Source of the DNA: Acidovorax sp. Leaf191
Lineage (GTDB): Bacteria; Pseudomonadota; Gammaproteobacteria; Burkholderiales; Burkholderiaceae_C
Length of the DNA stretch: 64,000 bases
Reading direction: 5' to 3'
NCBI RefSeq assembly: GCF_001424425.1
Contig: NZ_LMPT01000022.1
Coordinates: forward strand, 326,858 to 390,857
In this document: in pieces, positions 9,293 through 16,347 of the stretch
Position numbering within the stretch: position 1 is the first letter of the stretch
Layout: each line of letters begins with the position of its first letter
Position numbers and translations under genes: made by a program
The notes under the pieces: generated by a model
Told to the model about the DNA's origin: nothing
Database searches by the model: none
The model's input: only the letters and a program-made list of their open reading frames with translations

Positions 9293-10783
9293 TCAGCGCG
9301 CGGCCAGCTTCTTGTACACGCCGCAGCCCAGGTACAGGTCGCCCACGCGGCTCACATACGACATCTTGGTCTGCACCGCGCCGGAGGCCGGGTTGACGAT
9401 GTCGTACTCCACCCAGCCCGGTGCATGGTCGGCCTGCGCCACGATATCGCTCACCAGCTGGTCACCCGCAATGCCCGGAATGTCCTGCACCCGCGTGCCC
9501 ACCTTGGCAGGGTTGCCGCCGAAGGCCCGGTAGGTTCCGCCGGTGTCGAGCGCGAACACGTACATGTCGCGGTCGTGGTAGGGCTGGCTCTTGTCCGTGA
9601 TGCTGCGCAGGAACTGCTCGCGCGAGGTGCTCTTGTGCAAGGCCACGGCCCGGTGCACCAGCGCCACGGCCTCCTCGGCTGTCCCCTGCTGCAGGCGAAA
9701 CGCCGACACCGCGCGCGACAGCGTGGACGCGCGGCTTTCCAGCGCCTCGGCCTGCTGCACCGCCTGGCCCACCATCTGCGCGTTGTGCTGGGTGATCTGG
9801 TCGAGCTGCTGCACGGCAGCGCTGACCTCGCGCAGGCCGGTGCTCTGCTCGGTGCTGGACCCCGATATCTCGCTCATGCTGGCCGCCACGCTGCGGATCC
9901 CGCTGGCCATGTCCGCAATGCCCTCGCCCGCGGACCGGATCAGGCCGGCGCTGGTTTCCACCTGGCTCACCGACGCGCCGATCAACTCGCGGATCTCGCG
10001 GGCTGCATCGCCCGAACGCTTGGCCAGCGTGCGCACCTCGGCCGCCACCACTGCAAAGCCCCGGCCCTGCTCGCCAGCGCGCGCAGCCTCCACCGCGGCG
10101 TTGAGCGCCAGGATGTTGGTCTGGAATGCGATGCTGTCGATGACCCCGATGATCTCGGTCATGCGGCGCGCGCCCTGCTGGATCGCCTCCACCGACTGCA
10201 CCGCGCGGTCCATCGCCTGCGCGCCCTGGTCGGCCGCCTGCCGCACCTGGGCAGCGCGCGCGTCGGCACTCTGGGCCGTCTGGGCGTTGTTCTGCACGGC
10301 GGACGAAAGCTGTTCGACGCTGGCCGCGGTCTGCTCGAGGTTCGCGGCCTGCTGCTCGGTGCGGTCGGCCAGCGAGCGGTTGCCCTGGGCTAGGCTCTGC
10401 CCGGCATGGGCCACCAGCGCCGCGTTGCTGCGGATGTCTGCCACCATCGATGACAGCGTGATCACCATGCGGTCGAGCGATTGGGCCATCTGCGCCACCT
10501 CGTCCCTGCCATGGCTGGCACCGGCACGTGCGCACAGGTCGCCTCCCTGCGTGCGCTCGATGGCCTGCGCGAGGGTGCTCAGGTCGGCCGACAGGCTGGC
10601 GTAAAGCGCCACCAGCGCATACAGCACCACGGCGGCCGCCAGCGCCAGCAGCCACCAGGGCGCGCCGGCCACGGCGGCGGCGAGTGCCAGCGCCACCAGC
10701 ACGCCCAGCGTCAGCAGCTTTCCTGGCAAGCGCCACCTGCGCATCCACCCCAGTCCCGGCCTCAGCGGCAGAAATGCTGACAT
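9293..10783 (-). CDS. methyl-accepting chemotaxis protein with C-terminal cytoplasmic Cache-like domain
   Basis: A 496-residue chemoreceptor. Residues 20-65 form two hydrophobic helices with only a few residues between them, so there is no periplasmic sensor. A HAMP-like segment and a coiled-coil signalling domain follow, with the hairpin tip IDSIAFQTNILALNAAVEAA and GRGFAVVAAEVRTLAKRS, which contacts CheA/CheW. After the signalling domain, residues 360-496 resemble a single Cache (sCache_2) domain: DMYVFALDTGGTYRAFGGNP and GWVEYDIVNPASG. Two ATGs are adjacent; 10783 is preferred over 10786 because AGGAG is then 5 rather than 2 bases away. Divergent from dapC. Confidence 0.9.
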   Translation of the reverse strand: MSAFLPLRPGLGWMRRWRLPGKLLTLGVLVALALAAAVAGAPWWLLALAAAVVLYALVALYASLSADLSTLAQAIERTQGGDLCARAGASHGRDEVAQMAQSLDRMVITLSSMVADIRSNAALVAHAGQSLAQGNRSLADRTEQQAANLEQTAASVEQLSSAVQNNAQTAQSADARAAQVRQAADQGAQAMDRAVQSVEAIQQGARRMTEIIGVIDSIAFQTNILALNAAVEAARAGEQGRGFAVVAAEVRTLAKRSGDAAREIRELIGASVSQVETSAGLIRSAGEGIADMASGIRSVAASMSEISGSSTEQSTGLREVSAAVQQLDQITQHNAQMVGQAVQQAEALESRASTLSRAVSAFRLQQGTAEEAVALVHRAVALHKSTSREQFLRSITDKSQPYHDRDMYVFALDTGGTYRAFGGNPAKVGTRVQDIPGIAGDQLVSDIVAQADHAPGWVEYDIVNPASGAVQTKMSYVSRVGDLYLGCGVYKKLAAR

Positions 10784-10933
10784 CATGTCTCCTCTTATCC
10801 TTCTGGCAGTGGCCGAAATCCTAGGGGGACGCACTTACTGTGAATTGACAGCGGGCGTCGCTGCGGGTTTGCACCAATGCGCGCGCCGGGCCCTCGGACG
10901 GCGGGCCGCACCCATCGCCCATAATGACGCCCC

Positions 10934-12139
10934 ATGAATCCCCTGCTTTCCCATCTACAGCCCTACCCGTTCGAGCGGTTGCGGCAGCTCTTTGCCGGGG
11001 TCACGCCCCCCGCCAACTACGGCCCCATTAGCCTGGGCATGGGGGAGCCGCGCCATCCTACCCCTCAGTTCATCAGGGATGCACTCAGTAACAACCTCGA
11101 TGGCCTGGCCAGCTACCCGGCCACCGCGGGGGATTTGAAGCTGCGCGAAGCGTTCACCGGCTGGATCGCACAGCGCTATGCGCTCCAGCTCGACCCTGCC
11201 ACCCAGGTGCTGCCGGTCAACGGCTCGCGCGAGGCGCTGTTCGCATTTGCCCAGACGGTGATCGACCCGTCCCGGGGCCAGGCGCTCGTGGTCTGCCCCA
11301 ACCCCTTCTATCAAATCTACGAGGGCGCGGCCCTGCTCTCGGGGGCGCAGCCCTACTACGCGGCCAGCGACCCGGCCCGCAACTTCGCGGTCAACTGGGA
11401 CACCGTGCCGGAATCCGTCTGGAAGCAGACGCAGCTTCTGTTCGTGTGCTCGCCCGGCAATCCCACCGGCGCCGTGATGCCGATCACCGAATGGCAAAAG
11501 CTGTTCGACCTGAGCGACCGCTATGGCTTCGTCATCGCCTCGGACGAGTGCTACAGCGAAATCTACTTCCGCGACGAGCCTCCCCTGGGTGGACTGCAGG
11601 CCGCCCACCGGCTGGGCCGGCACGATTTCAAGAATCTGATCTCGTTCACCAGCCTGTCCAAGCGCAGCAATGTGCCGGGCATGCGCAGCGGTTTCGTGGC
11701 AGGCGACGCGGCCCTGATCAAGGCCTTCCTGCTGTACCGCACCTACCACGGCAGCGCCATGAGCCCCATCGTGCAGGCGGCCAGCATCGCGGCCTGGGGC
11801 GACGAGCAGCACGTGGTCGAAAACCGCGCGCGCTACCGCAAGAAGTTCGCCCAGGTCACCCCCCTGCTGGCGGGCGTGATGGACGTGGCCTTGCCCGACG
11901 CAGGTTTCTACCTGTGGGCCAAGGTGCCCGACGCCCTGGGCATGACGGACGCCGAGTTCGCGCGGGCCCTTCTGGCTCAATACAATGTCACGGTGCTGCC
12001 CGGCAGCTACCTGGCCCGCGAGGCCCAGGGCAGCAACCCCGGCGCCCAACGCGTGCGCATGGCCCTGGTGGCCGAAACCGAAGAATGCGTGGAAGCCGCG
12101 CTGCGCATCGTGCAATTCATCCAATCCCGTACCGCCTGA
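10934..12139 (+). CDS. dapC: succinyldiaminopimelate transaminase DapC
   Basis: PLP-dependent class I/II aminotransferase of 401 residues. It converts N-succinyl-2-amino-6-ketopimelate to N-succinyl-LL-diaminopimelate in lysine and peptidoglycan precursor synthesis. Visible motifs are LPVNGSREALF, CPNPFYQIYEGA, CSPGNPTGA, ASDECYSEIY, and the PLP lysine Lys243 in SLSKRSNVPGMR. The assignment to DapC is strengthened by dapD and dapE directly downstream on the same strand. Start ATG 10934; a CATAAT sequence at 10919 is close upstream. Confidence 0.95.
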   Translation: MNPLLSHLQPYPFERLRQLFAGVTPPANYGPISLGMGEPRHPTPQFIRDALSNNLDGLASYPATAGDLKLREAFTGWIAQRYALQLDPATQVLPVNGSREALFAFAQTVIDPSRGQALVVCPNPFYQIYEGAALLSGAQPYYAASDPARNFAVNWDTVPESVWKQTQLLFVCSPGNPTGAVMPITEWQKLFDLSDRYGFVIASDECYSEIYFRDEPPLGGLQAAHRLGRHDFKNLISFTSLSKRSNVPGMRSGFVAGDAALIKAFLLYRTYHGSAMSPIVQAASIAAWGDEQHVVENRARYRKKFAQVTPLLAGVMDVALPDAGFYLWAKVPDALGMTDAEFARALLAQYNVTVLPGSYLAREAQGSNPGAQRVRMALVAETEECVEAALRIVQFIQSRTA

Positions 12140-12198
12140 TCCGATCCCTGATCCACAGACGACCGACTTACCGACCGATCGATAGAACGACGACAACC

Positions 12199-13032
12199 AT
12201 GACACAACAACTGCAAACCCTCATCGACAACGCCTGGGACAACCGCGCCAGCCTCTCTCCCGCTGCCGCCCCCAAGGAAATCCAGGACGCTGTCGAGCAC
12301 GTGATCGCCGAGCTGAACAACGGCACGCTGCGCGTGGCCACCCGTGAAGGCGTGGGCCAGTGGACCGTGCACCAGTGGATCAAGAAGGCCGTGCTGCTGT
12401 CGTTCCGCCTGAAGGACAACGAACTCGTGAAGGCCGGCGACCTGGGCTTCTACGACAAGGTGCCCACCAAGTTCGCGCATCTGTCCGAAGAACAAATGAA
12501 GGCCATCGGCGTGCGCGTGGTGCCGCCTGCCGTGGCCCGCCGCGGCAGCTTCATCGCCAAGGGCGCGATCCTGATGCCGTCGTACGTGAACATCGGCGCC
12601 TACGTGGGCGAAGGCACCATGGTCGACACCTGGGCCACGGTGGGCTCGTGCGCGCAGATCGGTGCCAACGTCCACCTGTCGGGCGGCGTGGGCATCGGCG
12701 GTGTGCTGGAGCCGCTGCAGGCAGGCCCCACCATCATCGAAGACAACTGCTTCATCGGCGCGCGCTCCGAAGTCGTCGAAGGTGTCGTCGTGGAAGAGCA
12801 CTCGGTGCTGGGCATGGGCGTCTACCTGGGCCAGAGCACCCCCATCTTCAACCGCGCCACGGGCGAGATCAGCTACGGCCGCGTGCCCTCGGGCTCGGTG
12901 GTGGTGAGCGGCAACCTGCCCAAGACCGCCGCCAACGGCGCGCCGTACAGCATGTACGCCGCCATCATCGTCAAGCAGGTGGATGCGCAGACCCGCTCCA
13001 AGACCAGCATCAACGACCTGCTGCGCGACTGA
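12199..13032 (+). CDS. dapD: tetrahydrodipicolinate N-succinyltransferase DapD
   Basis: A 277-residue left-handed beta-helix enzyme that transfers succinyl from succinyl-CoA to tetrahydrodipicolinate, the step before DapC. The N-terminal helical domain is followed by hexapeptide repeats (for example GAYVGEGTMVDTWATVGSCA and GVGIGGVLEP) and the conserved EDNCFIGARSEVVEG and GMGVYLGQSTPI. Length matches the family. It lies 59 bases after dapC and 80 before the pilus ATPase, consistent with one operon. Confidence 0.97.
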   Translation: MTQQLQTLIDNAWDNRASLSPAAAPKEIQDAVEHVIAELNNGTLRVATREGVGQWTVHQWIKKAVLLSFRLKDNELVKAGDLGFYDKVPTKFAHLSEEQMKAIGVRVVPPAVARRGSFIAKGAILMPSYVNIGAYVGEGTMVDTWATVGSCAQIGANVHLSGGVGIGGVLEPLQAGPTIIEDNCFIGARSEVVEGVVVEEHSVLGMGVYLGQSTPIFNRATGEISYGRVPSGSVVVSGNLPKTAANGAPYSMYAAIIVKQVDAQTRSKTSINDLLRD

Positions 13033-13112
13033 GCCATCGAACGGTTGACCGGACCACTCGCCGCGCGGCACGATCAGCGCCACAGACGATAACGACACCA
13101 GAGGGACACACC

Positions 13113-14276
13113 ATGAGCACGATGGAACGGATTCTTCGCCTGATGGCCGAGAAAAAGGCGTCCGACGTCTACCTGTCGGCCAATGCGCCTGCGCTGATCA
13201 AGATCAACGGCGAGTGCGTGCCGATCAACAACCAGATCCTGCCCGCCGACGCGCCGCGCAACCTGCTCTCCGAGGTGGTCCCCCCGGACCGCATCGAAGA
13301 GCTGGAAGAGACCGGTGAGCTCAACATGGGCGTGCCGCTCAGCGGCGTGGGCCGGTTCCGGGTCAGCGCCATGCGCCAGCGTGGCAGCTACGCGGTGGTG
13401 ATCCGCTTCATCTCGCAGCACATCCCCGAGTTCGACTCGCTGGGCCTGCCGCCCGTGCTGCGTGAGCTCATCATGGAAAAGCGCGGCCTCATCCTGATGG
13501 TGGGCGCCACGGGCTCGGGCAAGAGCACTTCGCTGGCGTCGATGATCGACACCCGCAACGAGTCGCTCACCGGCCACATCCTCACCATCGAGGACCCGGT
13601 CGAGTACCAGTTCCGCAACAAGAAATCCATCGTCAACCAGCGCGAGATCGGCAGCGACACCCAGTCGTTGCAGACAGCGCTGAAGAACGCGCTGCGCCAG
13701 GCGCCCGACGTGATCCTGATCGGCGAAATCCGCGACCGCGAGACCATGTCCGCCGCCATCGCCTACGCGCAGTCGGGCCACCTGTGCCTGGCCACGCTGC
13801 ACGGCAACAACAGCTACCACGCGCTCAACCGCATCCTGAGCTTCTACCCGGTGGAAGTGCGCCCCACCATGCTGGGCGACCTCGCTTCCGCGCTCAAGGC
13901 CGTGATCTCGCAGCGCCTGGTGCGCAAGATCGACGGCTCGCGCGTGCCCGCCGTGGAGGTCATGCTCAATTCCAAGCTCGTCTCCGAGCTGATCGAAAAG
14001 GGCGACTTCTCCGGCGTGAAGGAAGCCATGGAAAAGTCCATGGCCGAAGGCTCCCAGACCTTCGAAGAAGCCTTGGCCCAGCTCATCATGGACGCCAAGA
14101 TCGACCGCAAGGAAGGCATTGCCTACGCAGACTCGCCCACCAACCTGATGTGGCGCCTGCAAAACGACTTTTCCCTGGCGGCCAACGCCGCCAAGGCCCA
14201 GAAGGAAGCGCGCGATGCGCCCGATGACCAGCCCTCGTTCACCGAGATCGTGCTGGACGTCAAGCCCGCCGCCTGA
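13113..14276 (+). CDS. type IV pilus retraction ATPase, PilT/PilU family
   Basis: A 387-residue hexameric secretion-type ATPase. It shows an N-terminal PAS-like part (ASDVYLSANAPALIKINGE), Walker A GATGSGKST near residue 132, the Asp box TIEDPVEYQF, Walker B VILIGEIRDRETM and the His box ATLHGNNSYHALNRI. These proteins power pilus retraction at the inner-membrane base. The C-terminal extension beyond residue 350 fits PilU better than PilT, but I do not press the symbol. It sits 80 bases after dapD and 20 before dapE, away from other pilus genes. Confidence 0.9.
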   Translation: MSTMERILRLMAEKKASDVYLSANAPALIKINGECVPINNQILPADAPRNLLSEVVPPDRIEELEETGELNMGVPLSGVGRFRVSAMRQRGSYAVVIRFISQHIPEFDSLGLPPVLRELIMEKRGLILMVGATGSGKSTSLASMIDTRNESLTGHILTIEDPVEYQFRNKKSIVNQREIGSDTQSLQTALKNALRQAPDVILIGEIRDRETMSAAIAYAQSGHLCLATLHGNNSYHALNRILSFYPVEVRPTMLGDLASALKAVISQRLVRKIDGSRVPAVEVMLNSKLVSELIEKGDFSGVKEAMEKSMAEGSQTFEEALAQLIMDAKIDRKEGIAYADSPTNLMWRLQNDFSLAANAAKAQKEARDAPDDQPSFTEIVLDVKPAA

Positions 14277-14296
14277 ACGACACTTTTCACGCCCCG

Positions 14297-15478
14297 ATGT
14301 CCCGCACACTGCACCTCGCCGAACAGCTCATTGCCCTGCCCTCCATCACCCCCGAGGACGCCGGGTGCCTGGATCTTCTGGCCGCCCGCCTGGCGCCCCT
14401 GGGTTTCGTGTGCGAACGCCTGGACAGCGGCCCGGCAGACTTCCGCGTCAGCAATTTATGGGCAAAAAGGCCTGCAGCGCTCGCTGAGCGTGCGCAAGCA
14501 GCTATCAAAACCATAGTATTTGCAGGCCACACCGATGTCGTTCCCACCGGGCCGCTGACACAGTGGAGCAGCGACCCCTTTGTGCCCACGCACCGGGACG
14601 GCAAGCTCTTCGGCCGCGGCGCCAGCGACATGAAGACCTCGATCGCCGCCTTCGTGGTGGCGGTCGAAGAATTCCTCGCCGCCACGCCCGAGCCGCTGAT
14701 CACGCTGGCGTTCCTGCTGACCAGCGATGAAGAAGGCCCGTCCGTCGACGGCACCAAGGTCGTGGTCGAGCAGCTGCAGGCACGCGGCGAGCCCCTGCAC
14801 TACTGCATCGTGGGCGAACCCACATCGGTGGAGCGAACCGGCGACATGATCAAGAACGGCCGCCGCGGCACCCTGAGCGGCAAGCTCACCGTGCGCGGCA
14901 TTCAGGGCCACATTGCCTACCCGCAACTGGCGCGCAACCCCATCCACCAGGCGCTGCCGGCACTGGCTGAGCTGGCCGCTACCGAATGGGACCAGGGCAA
15001 CGCCTTCTTCCCGCCCACCAGCTGGCAGATCAGCAACATGCACGGTGGCACCGGTGCCACCAATGTGATCCCGGGCGAAGTGGTGATCGATTTCAACTTC
15101 CGCTTCTCCACGGAGTCCACGGCCGAAGGCCTGCGCGAGCGCGTGCATGCCCTGCTCGACCGCCACGGCCTGGAGTACGACCTGCGCTGGACGCTGGGCG
15201 GCCAGCCTTTTCTCACCACGCCCGGCGAGCTGGTCAGCGCGGTGCAGCAGGCCATCACCGCTGAAACCGGCCTCACAACCGAGCTGTCCACCACCGGCGG
15301 CACCAGCGACGGGCGCTTCATCGCCCAGGTCTGCCCCCAGGTCATCGAGATGGGGCCGCCCAACGCCACCATCCACAAGATCGACGAGCACATCGTCGTG
15401 GCCGACATCGAGCCACTCAAGAACATCTACCGCCGCACGCTGGAGAACCTCGACGCTGCGGCGAGGGCCGCTGCATGA
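14297..15478 (+). CDS. dapE: succinyl-diaminopimelate desuccinylase DapE, with repeat-derived insertion
   Basis: Zinc M20-family enzyme of 393 residues that removes succinate from N-succinyl-LL-diaminopimelate. Motifs: FAGHTDVVP with the first metal His, GRGASDMKTS with the bridging Asp, LTSDEEGPS with the catalytic Glu, GEPTS, and GGTSDGRF; the C-terminal metal His lies in the HKIDEH region. Between NLW and FAGHTD there are about 15 extra residues (55-74) compared with Escherichia coli DapE, encoded by a copy of the family A repeat. The reading frame is kept, so the enzyme is probably functional. Its last four bases overlap the prmB start (ATGA). Confidence 0.95.
   Translation: MSRTLHLAEQLIALPSITPEDAGCLDLLAARLAPLGFVCERLDSGPADFRVSNLWAKRPAALAERAQAAIKTIVFAGHTDVVPTGPLTQWSSDPFVPTHRDGKLFGRGASDMKTSIAAFVVAVEEFLAATPEPLITLAFLLTSDEEGPSVDGTKVVVEQLQARGEPLHYCIVGEPTSVERTGDMIKNGRRGTLSGKLTVRGIQGHIAYPQLARNPIHQALPALAELAATEWDQGNAFFPPTSWQISNMHGGTGATNVIPGEVVIDFNFRFSTESTAEGLRERVHALLDRHGLEYDLRWTLGGQPFLTTPGELVSAVQQAITAETGLTTELSTTGGTSDGRFIAQVCPQVIEMGPPNATIHKIDEHIVVADIEPLKNIYRRTLENLDAAARAAA
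14463..14524 (-). repeat. family A dispersed palindromic repeat inside dapE, copy 3
   Basis: On the minus strand it reads GATAGCTGCTTGCGCACGCT then GAGCGCTGCAGGCCTTTTTG, the same core as the intergenic copies. It is translated in dapE as residues 55-76. Confidence 0.75.
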
Positions 15479-16344
15479 CGACCGTGCAGGAGCTCATCGA
15501 CTCCGTCGCCGCGCGCCTGGATGCCGCGGGGGTGGCTTTCGGCCACGGTACCACCAACGCGTTCGATGAAGCCGCCTGGCTGGTGCTCTGGCAGCTGGGG
15601 CTGCCGCTCGATGATCTCGATAGCGTGGAAGGCATGCCCATCACTGGCGAGCAGCGCGACGAGGTCGAGGCCCTGCTGAACGAGCGCATCACCACCCGCA
15701 AACCCGCCGCATACCTGACGCAAGAGGCTTGGCTGCAGGGCATACCGTTTTATGTGGACGAACGCGCCATCGTGCCGCGCAGCTTCATTGCCGAGCTGCT
15801 GGCCGATGGCAGCGTGGACGAATTCCTGAGCGAGAACACCCGCCGGGTGCTCGACCTGTGCACCGGCAACGGCAGCCTGGCCGTGCTGGCCGCCATGGCC
15901 TGGCCCGAGGTCGCAGTCACCGGCGCCGACATCTCGCCAGACGCTTTGGCCGTGGCGCGCATCAACGTCGATAAACATGGGCTGCAAGACCGCATTCAAC
16001 TCCAGCTGTCCGACGGCCTCGCCGCCCTGCCCGGCCCATGGGACCTGATTCTTTGCAATCCACCGTATGTGAACGCAGCCAGCATGGCAGCACTGCCCGC
16101 GGAGTACCGCGCGGAGCCAGAGCTCGCACTGGCGGGCGGCAGCGACGGCATGGACTTCATCCGCCAGCTGTTTGCGGCGGCGCCGGCGTGCATGAGCGAA
16201 GACGCTGTGATCGTGCTGGAGATCGGCAACGAGCGTGAAAACTTTGAAGCAGCGTTCCCTAGCCTTCCCGCATACTGGCTTGATACCAGCGCTGGGGAAG
16301 ACCAAGTTCTGCTGATTCATAGAACCAGCCTCTTGCAGCTCTGA
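15475..16344 (+). CDS. prmB: ribosomal protein uL3 N5-glutamine methyltransferase PrmB
   Basis: S-adenosylmethionine-dependent methyltransferase of 289 residues that modifies a glutamine in ribosomal protein L3 during 50S assembly. It has the VLDLCTGNGSLAVLAAMAWP SAM-binding motif and the catalytic NPPYV, followed by AEPELALAGGSDGMDF. The PrmB-specific YLTQEAWLQGIPFYVDERAIVPRS segment distinguishes it from PrmC, which methylates release factors. Start overlaps the dapE stop, so translational coupling is likely. Confidence 0.95.
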   Translation: MTTVQELIDSVAARLDAAGVAFGHGTTNAFDEAAWLVLWQLGLPLDDLDSVEGMPITGEQRDEVEALLNERITTRKPAAYLTQEAWLQGIPFYVDERAIVPRSFIAELLADGSVDEFLSENTRRVLDLCTGNGSLAVLAAMAWPEVAVTGADISPDALAVARINVDKHGLQDRIQLQLSDGLAALPGPWDLILCNPPYVNAASMAALPAEYRAEPELALAGGSDGMDFIRQLFAAAPACMSEDAVIVLEIGNERENFEAAFPSLPAYWLDTSAGEDQVLLIHRTSLLQL

Positions 16345-16347
16345 TCT

